From the NCBI GenBank assembly GCA_023388495.1, contig JAEWGC010000028.1:62001-126000 (forward strand): a stretch of DNA of 64,000 nt. The letters run 5' to 3'. The notes beneath the pieces are model-generated. The model was not told the DNA's origin. It worked only from the letters and a program-made list of their open reading frames with translations, and searched no databases. The position numbers were made by a program, and so were the translations under genes. The DNA is from Bacillota bacterium (GTDB lineage Bacteria; Bacillota; Clostridia; Tissierellales; Tissierellaceae). Position 1 is the first letter of the stretch; each line of letters starts with the position of its first letter. Shown piece after piece: positions 27,679 through 38,275 of this stretch.

Positions 27679-28981
27679 ATTCTGTTCTAATAGCTTCTAA
27701 TGCTGATAGATTCATTGCACGTCTGGCAGGGAAGTATCCTGATACTACACCTATAAATGCTGAGAATCCCATAGCGGCAAACATTAGCCATATAGGTATT
27801 ATGGATATCTTAGTAGTTCCGTACATTCCAATGGATGGACCAAATTTTTCACTAAATTTATTTATAATAAAAGATATTAGATAGGAAAAACCTACTCCAA
27901 ATATTCCTCCTGTAAGTCCAATAAGTGCTGATTCAAATAGGAAAAGCCTTTTTATGTCCTTAAGAGAGGCACCTATTACCTTCATTACTCCTATTTCCTT
28001 AGTTCTCTCATAAATACTCATTACCATCGTATTTGTGATGCCTATGGCTGCAACTAGTAAAGATACAGCGCCTATTCCTCCAAGGACCGCTTGAATTACT
28101 GCGGCTTGCTTTTTCATAGATTCAAGTGTGTCATTTAAACTGTAGGCTTCATGGCCCATATCTTTAATTTGTTTTTGGACTTCCTGAACGTTTTTCATAT
28201 CATTGACTTTTACATCTACTTTATTATATCCAGTCTCTTTTTTTCTACCTGGTTGAGGTTTTACGTTCTCTGCCTTTTCTTTTTCTTTTATAAGTTTTTG
28301 TACTTCTGTAATTGGCATATAGATTCCATAGCCTGTTTGCCAATCTCCCTCAGTCAATACACCAGCAACCTTGATTTTATACTCTTTATAATTTGGCTTT
28401 TTATCTCCAGGGCTAGACCAGCCATAGTTAGGATCAAGAGTAAGGGTCATTCTATCCTTCATAAGATTTATTTTTGGTTCTCTATATACCCTCGCTTTTG
28501 GCTCGTAAAAACTATATTGCATTTGTCCACCAAATACTACTGTTAGTTCATCATTTTTATTTAAAAGTCTACCTTCAGCTGTTTCAAATCCAAAGGCCTC
28601 CATGGAATCAGGATCTATACCCCGAATAGGTGCAGTAGATACATATCTTCCATTAATTACAGCACCTTGAGTTTCTAAAATTGGACTAACAGCTGTTACG
28701 TTAGGTAATGCCTTGAAGGAAGCAACAGCCTTATTATCTAAAGAAACTTCTTTTTGTCCTGGTTGAGACCTATCAACCCATTTTTTATGGACATTTATAG
28801 TAGTTAAGCTACCCCATTGAGATATTTGTTCTTCAAAAGACTTACTCATTCCAAATCCAAGACTTAGCATTACGATAATAGAGCTAGCACCAATTATAAC
28901 ACCTAATATTGTTAAAAAGGTTCTTAACTTTCTTCTCCACAGATTTTTAATTCCCATTCGGAAAAGATCTAAATTACTCAT
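27677..28981 (-). CDS. MacB/FtsX-type ABC permease
   Basis: 434 residues: one N-terminal helix (LRTFLTILGVIIGASSIIVMLSLGFG), a large extracellular MacB_PCD domain (~50-300), and three C-terminal helices including GAVSLLVAAIGITNTMVMSIYERTKEIGVMKVIGA, the FtsX/MacB hallmark. It ends SALEAIRTE as MacB permeases do. It is the third gene of a minus-strand operon with a LolD/MacB-type ATPase and a CARDB surface protein, and overlaps the latter by 8 bases. MacB-type systems work as mechanotransducers for extracytoplasmic substrates; the substrate here is unknown. Confidence 0.9.
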   Translation of the reverse strand: MSNLDLFRMGIKNLWRRKLRTFLTILGVIIGASSIIVMLSLGFGMSKSFEEQISQWGSLTTINVHKKWVDRSQPGQKEVSLDNKAVASFKALPNVTAVSPILETQGAVINGRYVSTAPIRGIDPDSMEAFGFETAEGRLLNKNDELTVVFGGQMQYSFYEPKARVYREPKINLMKDRMTLTLDPNYGWSSPGDKKPNYKEYKIKVAGVLTEGDWQTGYGIYMPITEVQKLIKEKEKAENVKPQPGRKKETGYNKVDVKVNDMKNVQEVQKQIKDMGHEAYSLNDTLESMKKQAAVIQAVLGGIGAVSLLVAAIGITNTMVMSIYERTKEIGVMKVIGASLKDIKRLFLFESALIGLTGGIFGVGFSYLISFIINKFSEKFGPSIGMYGTTKISIIPIWLMFAAMGFSAFIGVVSGYFPARRAMNLSALEAIRTE

Positions 28982-31058
28982 CTAGAGCCATTTCCTTTGC
29001 TTTTTTCTTTTTCTTATAAAATACAAATCCGCCAGCTATGGCTGCTATAACAACTATACTAATCCATAACCATTTGGATTTTAGAATTCCCTTAATTCCA
29101 CCAGGCTTCATACCATCTGTTGGTGGCATTTCTCCAGGGAACTCTTCCATAGGCGGCATTTCAGTTACATTTAATGTGAATTCTTTTCTTAGTTCCTGCA
29201 TTTGACCTGTGGAGTCTTCGTATGTGAATAGTACTGCTCCTTTTAATTCACCTGGTTGAGAAGGTATTACCATTCCTTCAAAGTATTCGCTACTGCCACT
29301 ATTGAAATTACCAACATAATAGCTTCCGTTTTCAGTTTGGAAATCTCCCTCTAATTTAACCATCATATTATATAGTGTAACTTTACCAGTATTATAGAAC
29401 TCTAAGGATACTGGAAGTGGCTGACCTACCATGGCTTCTGGATAAAGTTGTAATTCTCCAGTGTCAAGTTTTGATTGTTGTACTACTGGAACTCCGATCA
29501 ATTCTTCTGCAGGATATTCATTGCCTTCATTATCTTCGTATTCAAAGTTGGCCGTTAGTGTATAAGTTTTAGCCTGAGCATCTGGCACTGTAAACATAGT
29601 TATTTTCTTTTCCACTCTTCCTTTAGGAGGAATACTGTCGATATAGAAAGTATTACTGCTATCTACTGGAGTAAATACTGATCCACCACCGGAGTTGCTA
29701 TTAGGGTCAGTTTTTTCGTTAGAAGTTAAGAAGATTTTTATATTTTTAATAGCCTTGCTACTATTTGTATTGTAGAAAGAGAGGTTCATCTCAAAATTTT
29801 CTCCAGCTTTAACTAAAGAAGGATTGAAGCTATACTTATCTATGATTAACTTTGGCTTGCCCTTTACATTATCGGAATCATTTTTTTCTACGTATACTCC
29901 TACATATTGATTAATTTCATTTTTAGATTCTGTAAGTTCATCTTCGTATTGTATAGATATATTTATTGGATAGTTCTTGGTTGTTGCATCTTTAGTGGCT
30001 GAGAACACAAATTCCAATGACTCGATTTCATTAGGAGCAAGTGTATTAATTTTTTTGATACTAGTAGTTTTAGGTATTATTACTGGATCTGAACTCTCTA
30101 CCTTAACTAATATGTTGTCGGCGTTGATTCCACCATTATTTCTTAAATCAAATTTTAATGTGAAATTATTATCTGGACTCACAGAACCAGTAGGAGAACT
30201 TAAATTTTCTAGTATAATATTTGAACTTTGACTACTATCTCCACCTACATTAAGATATATTGTTTGTGTCTCTGTTAATCCATTATAAGAAAAAGTAAGT
30301 TTTAATTCATGAGCACCCTTTTTAATATTGTTTGCAGCCTTTAAATAAAAGTCAGCAAAGGATACAGAATTTCCTGATACATTTTTTATAAATGCAGTAT
30401 CAGAGCCGGAGGATATATAAAATCCGCCATCATTTTTCAATCCTTCAAGTTTTATAGATACATTCTTGACATCTACACTTCCTTTGTTTTCAAACAGTAT
30501 GCTTGTTTTTGTAATTTGTCCAGGAATTATAATTTCTGGATTTGTAACGATTTTTGTTATTATAAGTTTAGGTTGAGTAGATTTGTTGGATACTTTTACA
30601 TATACAGTTGGAGTAATAGTATCCTTAATTTTTTGAGGTGTTTCTTCGGCATATGATGTATAATAATAATCTATGGTTAATGGTATTGGGTATGAACCAG
30701 GATTAGCCGTAGAAGATACATCTAAATCAAATTTAACAGTCTTTTTTGATCCTTTAGAAATGCTTCCAAGGGAAATTCGATTAGTTAGATTACTTAAAGC
30801 AAAAGGACTGTCATTTCCAAGTGTTGGTGTTACTACAATATCTGTGGCTGTATATCCATTATTCTTTAATTCAAATTCTACAGATATACGACTACCTGCA
30901 TTTGCCTCTGGTATAACAGTATCTTCTATCGCCAAAGATGGTAGATAGTATGATGAATGATTTCCCTTAACTGGTGTTTGATTATTTGCCATTGTTTCAA
31001 TTGGTATTTGAAGTACGATTAATAATACTACTAATAAAATACTTAAAATTCTTTTCAT
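28974..31058 (-). CDS. Membrane-anchored CARDB-repeat surface protein of an ABC operon
   Basis: 694 residues. Signal peptide MKRILSILLVVLLIVLQIPIETMAN, then repeated CARDB/COG1361-like beta domains with the phrases 'ISVEFELKNNGYTATDIVV', 'TSILFENKGSVDVKNVSI', 'FTLKFDLRNNGGINADNIL', 'FEMNLSFYNTNSSKAIKNI' and 'LPVSLEFYNTGKVTLYNM' at spacing of ~110-140 residues. A single membrane helix near the C-terminus (WLWISIVVIAAIAGGFVFY) is followed by a Lys-rich tail, so the repeats face outward. It lies between the ATPase (adjacent start) and permease (8-base overlap), where Gram-negative MacA-type systems have an HlyD adaptor. It may play an adaptor or substrate-binding role; no HlyD domain is visible. 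Confidence 0.85.
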   Translation of the reverse strand: MKRILSILLVVLLIVLQIPIETMANNQTPVKGNHSSYYLPSLAIEDTVIPEANAGSRISVEFELKNNGYTATDIVVTPTLGNDSPFALSNLTNRISLGSISKGSKKTVKFDLDVSSTANPGSYPIPLTIDYYYTSYAEETPQKIKDTITPTVYVKVSNKSTQPKLIITKIVTNPEIIIPGQITKTSILFENKGSVDVKNVSIKLEGLKNDGGFYISSGSDTAFIKNVSGNSVSFADFYLKAANNIKKGAHELKLTFSYNGLTETQTIYLNVGGDSSQSSNIILENLSSPTGSVSPDNNFTLKFDLRNNGGINADNILVKVESSDPVIIPKTTSIKKINTLAPNEIESLEFVFSATKDATTKNYPINISIQYEDELTESKNEINQYVGVYVEKNDSDNVKGKPKLIIDKYSFNPSLVKAGENFEMNLSFYNTNSSKAIKNIKIFLTSNEKTDPNSNSGGGSVFTPVDSSNTFYIDSIPPKGRVEKKITMFTVPDAQAKTYTLTANFEYEDNEGNEYPAEELIGVPVVQQSKLDTGELQLYPEAMVGQPLPVSLEFYNTGKVTLYNMMVKLEGDFQTENGSYYVGNFNSGSSEYFEGMVIPSQPGELKGAVLFTYEDSTGQMQELRKEFTLNVTEMPPMEEFPGEMPPTDGMKPGGIKGILKSKWLWISIVVIAAIAGGFVFYKKKKKAKEMALDE

Positions 31059-31772
31059 CTAATTTATTGCCCCCTTTATTATGTTTTCATTTTCTGTGAT
31101 CTTTTCTATTCGACCATCTCTTAAATATACTACTCTATGGGTGTAATCTGAGATTTCCACGTCGTGGGTAACTATAATCAAAGTTTGATTTGATTCGTAT
31201 GCCATGCCAGTGATTAAATTCATGATTTCCATTGTAGTTTTTGTATCAAGATTTCCCGTAGGTTCGTCGGCAAATACTATTCTAGGTTTACCTACGAAGG
31301 CCCTTGCAATACTTACCCTCTGCTGTTGTCCACCACTCATTTCAGATGGTTTATGGTGTAATCTCTTCCCAAGTCCTACATCTGTTAACATTTGCTTAGC
31401 CATCTTATCCCTTTTATTCTTTGGTACTCCTTGGAAGGTAAGACCTAGGCTTACATTTTCTAAGGCTGATAGTGTAGGAATTAGGTTGTATGATTGAAAT
31501 ACAAACCCTACATATTTTTGACGAAACTTAGTTACATCTCTTTCATTCATCTTGTGTATAGGGTATTCCCCTATGATGATTTCACCCTTTGTAGGTTTCT
31601 CCAGACCAGCCATCATATTTAATAATGTTGACTTACCAGAGCCAGAAGTACCAAGTAGACATATAAATTCTTCCTTTCTAATGGAAAGAGTTATATCATC
31701 GAGAGCAACTATTTTTTCGCCCCCCATCCTATAGACCTTTCTTAAGTTATTTAATTTTATTAGATCTTCCAA
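31059..31772 (-). CDS. MacB/LolD-type ABC transporter ATPase
   Basis: 237 residues. Walker A GTSGSGKST at about 41-49, Q-loop VFQSYNLIPTLSALENV, signature MSGGQQQRVSIARAF and Walker B IVFADEPTGNLD, followed by the switch VTHDVE. The LIPTLSALENV and GNLDTKT segments place it in the LolD/MacB/FtsE group that works with FtsX-type permeases. First gene of a three-gene operon; the CARDB gene begins directly after its stop. Its ATG is about 210 bases from the divergent addB-like gene. Confidence 0.92.
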   Translation of the reverse strand: MEDLIKLNNLRKVYRMGGEKIVALDDITLSIRKEEFICLLGTSGSGKSTLLNMMAGLEKPTKGEIIIGEYPIHKMNERDVTKFRQKYVGFVFQSYNLIPTLSALENVSLGLTFQGVPKNKRDKMAKQMLTDVGLGKRLHHKPSEMSGGQQQRVSIARAFVGKPRIVFADEPTGNLDTKTTMEIMNLITGMAYESNQTLIIVTHDVEISDYTHRVVYLRDGRIEKITENENIIKGAIN

Positions 31773-31981
31773 ATATTATCTCACCCCCATTTGAATTTTA
31801 CTAACTACATTTTACCATAATATAGCTTATTAAATAGTTACAATATTATTAAAGTTTATAATTAGACCTTACAGTTTTGTAAGGATCAGCAAGAATAAAT
31901 ATAATTTCAATTATAGAAGGATTTTTACTTTTGATATAGAATAGATAATATACGTAGTGAAAAAGAAAGATAGGTGAAAAT

Positions 31982-34681
31982 ATGAAATCCATTGAATTGA
32001 AGGAGTTTTGCAAGGAAAATCTTTTAGATGAAAAGCTATTCATAGTTCCAGCAAGAACTATAGGAATGCAAATGACGAATAAGATGGCTAGAGATGGATA
32101 TCCTTCTATAAACCTTAGGACAGTGACTCTACAAGGTTTAGCCTTTGAAGTCTGTGATGAATATATTGTAAATAATAATAAGATGATAATTGATAGTATT
32201 CTAGGAAATAACTTAATAGTTAGTATACTTAAAGACTTATCTAAAGAAGACCCAGAAGGATTTTTCTTTAAACCCAATTTAATAGATGCAAAGACTGCTG
32301 AAGAAGTCTATAAAGTGATAATGGAATTAAAATATGGTGGATTAAAGTCTTTTCCCGAAATAAAGAACCTAGATAAAATATATAAAGAGTATGAAATCAA
32401 GCTAAGAGAATTAAATGCTATGGATTATTGTGACATAATAGTTGAAGCGTCAAAATCATCTAATATAATTACATATCAGGAAAAGAAAATAGCCATAGCC
32501 TCTAATATTGAATTTAATAACCTAGAAGGAATATTTTTTAAAAAGTTAACGGAGAAAGGTTGTACAATGATCAAAATGCCCGTTAAATCAGTGGAAGATC
32601 ACCCTAAGAGTTATTACTATAAAGAAGAGCGTGACTACATAGAATTTAACAATAAATGCATTAGATTCTACGAAGGATATGGTACAAAGGAAGAAATAGG
32701 AATTATTATAGATGATATAAAAAGAAAAAGGGTACCCCTTGATGAAGTTGTAATAGCATATACAAGTAGTAAGTATGCGGATTTAATCAACATAGAATTT
32801 GAAAAAGAAAATATCCCTATTACTTTTGGGAAAGGATTAGGTGTTGAATCAAGCAGTACATTTAGATTCATAAAAACTATTTTTACATGGGCTACAAATT
32901 ATTATAATGTAAACGAAATAAGGCCTATTTTTGCCAACGGAGATATTAAAATTGATGGAATGTCTGCACCTGAAATATACGAGGAATTGATTGAATGTAA
33001 AATTGTTTCCTTAAGGGAGAACTATAAACGAGTATTAAAACTAGATGAAAATACAAATGTCAGTGTTGGAAAAGATAAAAGTCTTAAGAAATATCAAATA
33101 AGACGACAGTGGCTAAGAGAATTTTTTACAAAATTATTTGAAATCATACCAAAGGATAATCATATTAGATTGGATCAATATATTCCAAAACTTATAAATT
33201 TAATAACAATATATGTAAAGAATATAAATAAATATGATGGTGCTGCAAAACAGGCAATCCTCCAAACCTTAGATAAGATTAGTGACATAAATATTCAAGT
33301 TAGTAGGAGAGAGTATTTTGATATAATCTTATCATATGTTAAACAAAGCAAGATTTTGAGATCACAGCCTCAACCAGGTAATATATTTGCCACAAGTTTT
33401 AAAAATGCAGGATATACAGGAAGAAAAAATCTTTATTTAATAGGACTAGATAGTATTAGCTTATCCAATAAAGTGGTTGAATCACCTATATTACTTGATA
33501 TTATGAAGAGTGAGATATCTGATAGGATTGCTTTTGCAAAAGAAGGTTATGAATATAAAAAATATAAGATAAAGGAATTGTTAACAGCAGACTTTGAAAA
33601 CATATTCATAGGCTACTCAAATTTTGATACAGTAAATATAAAGGCCCAATCTCCTGCTCAAATTTATAATGAGTTAAAAGATATAGTGGGAGAAAGAAGA
33701 GTAGAGGAAAATGAGGAAAAGGAAAGGATAATTCGAGGTAGAGATATAATTAAATCTGCCACGGCTCTAGAAATTTTGGCTGAGTGCCCAAGAAAATTTT
33801 ATCTTAAATATTTAATGGGGTTAAATCCTAAAGAAGATATAGATATTAGAGTTGATAGATGGCTTGACCCATTGACAAAGGGTATTATAGTCCATGAAGT
33901 ATTAAATAATTACTTTAATTTAAATGAAAAAGAACAAACTAAGGACAAACTAGTAGAACTGGTAGAAGAACAATGTATAAATGCTGAAAAAGAGAATGTA
34001 TATCTACTAAATGAGGTATATCTAAGGGAAAAACAAAATTTAATAGATGTATGTCAAGATATTATAGATGTTACTAGGAATGATTTAGAGTGGAAGGTAC
34101 TAGTAAATGAACTATCCTTTGGAGATAAAGTTAAGAAGAATAATGAGATATTTGGGTTACTTCCGAATCAGAGGATAGATATTATGGGATTAGAATTAGA
34201 TATATCTGGGGCCATAGATAGAGTAGATATAAGTAGGACTGATGAAAATAAATTTAGGATTGTTGATTATAAAACTGGAAATATGAGTAATTTTGATAAA
34301 AAGTTAAGGATTACTATAGGTAGAGGCAAAAACAAAGACTATGATTATTCACAAACTCAAAAGATTCAATATTATATCTATAAAAAAGCATTGGAAAGAA
34401 TATTGGAATCTAAAAATATAAGTTCAAAACAAGAAGTAAAGAGATTTACTTATATATTTGGTGGACATGAAAACAATGGAATAATAGATTTAGATTTTAA
34501 TGAGGAATTTATCCAAATAATCGAAAATAGAATAAAGAACTTATTAGATATGGATATATTAAAATCACAAGATGAAGTAATATATGATCCGGAAGAGAAC
34601 TGCAAATATTGCGATTATAGTCCTATATGTATTGTGGACAAGGATTTAGCTAAGGTGGAGGAGGTAGGAAATGATAAATAA
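31982..34681 (+). CDS. addB: AddB/RexB-like helicase-nuclease subunit (short form)
   Basis: 899 residues, well below the ~1150 usual for AddB. There is no Walker A at the N-terminus, which starts KLFIVPARTIGMQMTNKMAR, so helicase activity is not expected. The C-terminal third is a RecB-family nuclease: FRIVDYKTGN holds the catalytic Asp and Lys. Four cysteines flank the nuclease in the AddB Fe-S pattern: C602 (AECPRKFYLKYL) and C874-x2-C877-x5-C883 (CKYCDYSPIC). It overlaps addA by 11 bases. With AddA it should process double-strand breaks for RecA and degrade phage DNA. The assignment rests on the C-terminus and on the partner gene. Confidence 0.82.
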   Translation: MKSIELKEFCKENLLDEKLFIVPARTIGMQMTNKMARDGYPSINLRTVTLQGLAFEVCDEYIVNNNKMIIDSILGNNLIVSILKDLSKEDPEGFFFKPNLIDAKTAEEVYKVIMELKYGGLKSFPEIKNLDKIYKEYEIKLRELNAMDYCDIIVEASKSSNIITYQEKKIAIASNIEFNNLEGIFFKKLTEKGCTMIKMPVKSVEDHPKSYYYKEERDYIEFNNKCIRFYEGYGTKEEIGIIIDDIKRKRVPLDEVVIAYTSSKYADLINIEFEKENIPITFGKGLGVESSSTFRFIKTIFTWATNYYNVNEIRPIFANGDIKIDGMSAPEIYEELIECKIVSLRENYKRVLKLDENTNVSVGKDKSLKKYQIRRQWLREFFTKLFEIIPKDNHIRLDQYIPKLINLITIYVKNINKYDGAAKQAILQTLDKISDINIQVSRREYFDIILSYVKQSKILRSQPQPGNIFATSFKNAGYTGRKNLYLIGLDSISLSNKVVESPILLDIMKSEISDRIAFAKEGYEYKKYKIKELLTADFENIFIGYSNFDTVNIKAQSPAQIYNELKDIVGERRVEENEEKERIIRGRDIIKSATALEILAECPRKFYLKYLMGLNPKEDIDIRVDRWLDPLTKGIIVHEVLNNYFNLNEKEQTKDKLVELVEEQCINAEKENVYLLNEVYLREKQNLIDVCQDIIDVTRNDLEWKVLVNELSFGDKVKKNNEIFGLLPNQRIDIMGLELDISGAIDRVDISRTDENKFRIVDYKTGNMSNFDKKLRITIGRGKNKDYDYSQTQKIQYYIYKKALERILESKNISSKQEVKRFTYIFGGHENNGIIDLDFNEEFIQIIENRIKNLLDMDILKSQDEVIYDPEENCKYCDYSPICIVDKDLAKVEEVGNDK

Positions 34682-37600
34682 AGAGAGATTAACATTAGAA
34701 GAAATAGAAAAAAGAAAAGAAATAATAAATACTTTTGACAAAAACTACCTCTTAGAAGCAGGAGCAGGAGCAGGAAAAACTACAATTATAGTACAAAGAA
34801 TCATAAACCACATAATTACATCAGACATAAATCCTGCCAATTTAGTTGCAATTACATTTACAAAAGCGGCAGCAACAGAATTAGCGGAAAGGATACAACT
34901 TAAGGCCTTAGAATATCTTAAAGAGGAAACTAATCCAAATATAATTAATAGGCTCAAGGCAGTAGATAAAATATTTACTGGAACTATACATTCTTTTTGT
35001 GAGCTTATCCTAAGAGAGATGCCCTTTGATGCTAATATTACTCCAAATTATGAGATAATCGAGAATGATGAGGAATTTCATAACAATATTTGGTATAAGT
35101 TCCTAAGGGATAAACAGGAGGAATATAAAGAAATCATAGATTTACTCACAAGAGTAAATATTGATTATAAAGAGTTGAGAACTAAGGCAATAATAGCTCT
35201 TGAAAATCCAGATATCAGATTTAGTGGTTATGATACTCACTGTAATTTTGAGGACATTGAAAGGGAATTTGAAGAGATAAAAGAAGAGTATAGAAATTTA
35301 AGTACAGAACCTTTTAAAAATAATTCTAATATTGCAAAATTACTTCGCTCCATATTGGAAGAGAATGAAGAATTTAAATACTATCTAAATAATATTTTAA
35401 AGGAATATGGTAAAGAAGAATTTGATGCAGATGAAATATTTGAAAAAGTTGTTGCTAAAAAGTATTGGAATTCTGATGATAGAGATGAATATATTAAATT
35501 AATAGAAGGGGTTTACAATATATACTATAAATTAAATTCTATGATTTATAATCTCTGCACAAACTTTATCAATATGGTTGTAGAATATAAAAAAGAAAGA
35601 TATGAAGGGCAACTTACTTTTAACGAACTATTATATAAAGCATCTATATTGATTAAAGAATCACAAGTAGCTAGGGAGCATTTTAAAAATAAATATAAAT
35701 ACTTTTATATAGATGAGTTTCAGGATACAGACCCAATGCAGGCTGAATTAGTTCTTCATTTGACAGACGAAGAAACAGAGTATAATGGCTACAAATATTG
35801 GTGTGATTGTAAGCCAGTTCCAGGCTCATTATTCGTAGTAGGTGATCCAAAACAATCTATATATAGATTTAGAAGGGCAGACATTACCATATATAACCAG
35901 GTAAAAGAAATTATATCAGTCAATGGGGAAGTAGTACATTTAGATATTAATTTTAGATCTTCTGATAAAGTATGTAACTGGATAGAGACTACATTTAAAA
36001 AGAAGGATAGTATTGATTTTGGATTTGATGAGGACTCCACTATGATGCAGGCTGGATTTAAAGGTATATTAAGTTTATGGGATGAATCACTAGGGGAAGC
36101 AGAGGATAAAATAGTAAAAGGGGTTTATCAATATAGTTATCCAGAAAAGGAAGACCAAGAATATGTAACTAATATTGTGGAGGATATTCTCCAAAATTAT
36201 CATATCATAGAAAAGGTGAAGAAAAGGGAAGAAGAGATAATAGAAGGACAAAAGGACTACTATAATATTAGTAGACAAATAAAAGAAGGAGATATAATGA
36301 TCCTTACAAAGGCCAATGAAGAAACTGGACTTTATCTTAGAGCGTTGAAGGATCGAGGTATATCTGCTGTACTAGCGGGGGAGAAAGACCTTGGAGATAA
36401 TAGAGAGGTTTTAAATCTCTTTATTTTAATAGATTCCTTAGTTGATTATAGGGATAATATCAAAGTAGTATCGGCTTTGAGAAATTCATTCTATTTAAGC
36501 TTAGAAACTATAGAACTGTTTATGGAGGATAATAAAAGCCTGTCACAATTTATTTTCTTTAAAAATAAAATTGATAAAATTGAACATCCAAGTATTAAAA
36601 GAGCATTTATGTATATAAATGAAATTGCTAATTTATCAAGGGAACTTAGTCCAATTGCTTTTATAGAGAAGATTATAGAAAATAAAGTGGGAATTTATGA
36701 TATTCATAGAGAATATGAAAGATTAGAAATAAGGGATGCAGAGTCTTCTCTTAGACAAACTATAGAAATTTTAAAGTCTAAAAATTGTGGAAGTATATAC
36801 GAATTAAGAGAAGAATTAAAAAAACTGTTATCAACAAAGGTAAACTACGAATTGCCTATAAACAAAGAAGAATCAGAAAATGCTGTGAAAATAATGAATA
36901 TTCATAAGTCCAAAGGTCTAGAAGCCAATATAGTTATCTTAGTTGGTGGAGATAAAAAAAGAACAATTTCTTCTAGTTCACACTATGTTGAAAAAGATGA
37001 GAAAAATGAAAATATTGGATTTATAGCCTATGGGGGAAATCATAATATCCTTGGACCGAAGGAAGTTAGAAGAAAGGAGAAAGAAAAATTATATAAGGAA
37101 GCAGAAGTTGATAGACTACTATATGTAGGGGCTACCAGAGCTAAATCAGTATTGATTATAGCTAATGCCCTTGATGAAAAGAGCTTCTTATATCCTCTAT
37201 CTAAGGATATAAGAAATGAAATAAAACCAAAAGATTCAATAGAGAAGGTATTTAGAGAATCAAAACTATCTCGGACCAAAAAAAGAGAATTAGATATTAC
37301 TAAAGATCTAAGAGTAAAAAAAGAAATATCTAACCCTAGCTATTTTAAAGTTACACCGTCTCAATTTGAAACAGTAACTGATGACTATGTTGAAGACTTT
37401 GGAGGGGGTAGGGAAAAGACCATATATATAAGTCCTAGAATTAAAAATACCAGTATATCAAGACCCAAGGTTATAGGGCCTAGAGGTAAGATATATGGGA
37501 CTATTATTCATAATGCTATAGAGACTCTAATTAGGAAAAGTAATAATTTAAATAGGATTAATGATGATATTATAAATTATGCAGTAAGAACATCAATTAA

Positions 37601-38192
37601 TGAGAATATAGATAAATTAGAAATTAATAGAGGGAACATTGGATTGTTTTACCCTCTTATGAACTATAGAGTAGATGAAATCATTAAGATTGCAATAAAA
37701 AAAGGAAATAGAGAGGCTAGGGAGATAATAAAAAGAAGACTCTATAAGTATGCAAAAAAAACATTAAATAATTTTATAAAAAACGAAGATATCATAGGGC
37801 TTTTTAGAAACTCAAAAAATGTATTTCCTGAACTATCCTTTACAATAGCAATAGATGAAAGAAATGAGGACACTTTAAATAAGATACTGAGCTTCTTACC
37901 TAAGGGCGAAGTTAAATTAATAGAGGAAGCAAATAAAAGCGTACTCATTAATGGTACAATTGATTTGGTAATAGAATCTGAAAACGGAGATTGGACAATC
38001 CTTGATTACAAGACAGATGCCTATCATAATGTTGATATAAATACAAGGCTAAGAAATTCCTATGCCTCTCAACTAGAAGGATATAGGATATTGCTTGAAG
38101 AGATTATGCGAGATATAAAAGTAGAAAATCTATTGTTTTATTCGACATTTAATGATAAAGTAATTTGTGTATATAGTGAGATGTTGATTTAA
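34671..38192 (+). CDS. addA: ATP-dependent helicase/nuclease subunit AddA
   Basis: 1173 residues, normal AddA size. UvrD-type SF1 helicase with Walker A AGAGAGKTT around K36, motif Ia VAITFTKAAATELAERI, TGTIHSFCELILREMPFDA, motif II YIDEFQDTDPMQ at ~348, motif III VVGDPKQSIYRFRRAD at ~390, LDINFRSS, later IMNIHKSKGLEANIVILVGG and RLLYVGATRA. The C-terminal RecB-like nuclease has GTIHNAIE, then WTILDYKTDA at ~1110. ATG follows GGAGGAGG within the end of addB. AddA provides 3'-5' helicase and one nuclease of the AddAB complex. Confidence 0.93.
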   Translation: MINKERLTLEEIEKRKEIINTFDKNYLLEAGAGAGKTTIIVQRIINHIITSDINPANLVAITFTKAAATELAERIQLKALEYLKEETNPNIINRLKAVDKIFTGTIHSFCELILREMPFDANITPNYEIIENDEEFHNNIWYKFLRDKQEEYKEIIDLLTRVNIDYKELRTKAIIALENPDIRFSGYDTHCNFEDIEREFEEIKEEYRNLSTEPFKNNSNIAKLLRSILEENEEFKYYLNNILKEYGKEEFDADEIFEKVVAKKYWNSDDRDEYIKLIEGVYNIYYKLNSMIYNLCTNFINMVVEYKKERYEGQLTFNELLYKASILIKESQVAREHFKNKYKYFYIDEFQDTDPMQAELVLHLTDEETEYNGYKYWCDCKPVPGSLFVVGDPKQSIYRFRRADITIYNQVKEIISVNGEVVHLDINFRSSDKVCNWIETTFKKKDSIDFGFDEDSTMMQAGFKGILSLWDESLGEAEDKIVKGVYQYSYPEKEDQEYVTNIVEDILQNYHIIEKVKKREEEIIEGQKDYYNISRQIKEGDIMILTKANEETGLYLRALKDRGISAVLAGEKDLGDNREVLNLFILIDSLVDYRDNIKVVSALRNSFYLSLETIELFMEDNKSLSQFIFFKNKIDKIEHPSIKRAFMYINEIANLSRELSPIAFIEKIIENKVGIYDIHREYERLEIRDAESSLRQTIEILKSKNCGSIYELREELKKLLSTKVNYELPINKEESENAVKIMNIHKSKGLEANIVILVGGDKKRTISSSSHYVEKDEKNENIGFIAYGGNHNILGPKEVRRKEKEKLYKEAEVDRLLYVGATRAKSVLIIANALDEKSFLYPLSKDIRNEIKPKDSIEKVFRESKLSRTKKRELDITKDLRVKKEISNPSYFKVTPSQFETVTDDYVEDFGGGREKTIYISPRIKNTSISRPKVIGPRGKIYGTIIHNAIETLIRKSNNLNRINDDIINYAVRTSINENIDKLEINRGNIGLFYPLMNYRVDEIIKIAIKKGNREAREIIKRRLYKYAKKTLNNFIKNEDIIGLFRNSKNVFPELSFTIAIDERNEDTLNKILSFLPKGEVKLIEEANKSVLINGTIDLVIESENGDWTILDYKTDAYHNVDINTRLRNSYASQLEGYRILLEEIMRDIKVENLLFYSTFNDKVICVYSEMLI

Positions 38193-38213
38193 TGTAGATA
38201 AAGACTCAACTGC

Positions 38214-38242
38214 TTGTTACTATATTATCAATGTGATATAAT
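38214..38242 (+). promoter_or_regulatory. Promoter of kal-kce
   Basis: TTGTTA (38214-38219), 17-base spacer, TATAAT (38237-38242) with a TG extension. It lies 33 bases before the kal ATG. Confidence 0.72.
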
Positions 38243-38275
38243 ACACTTAAATACATAAGTAATGGAGGGAATATA

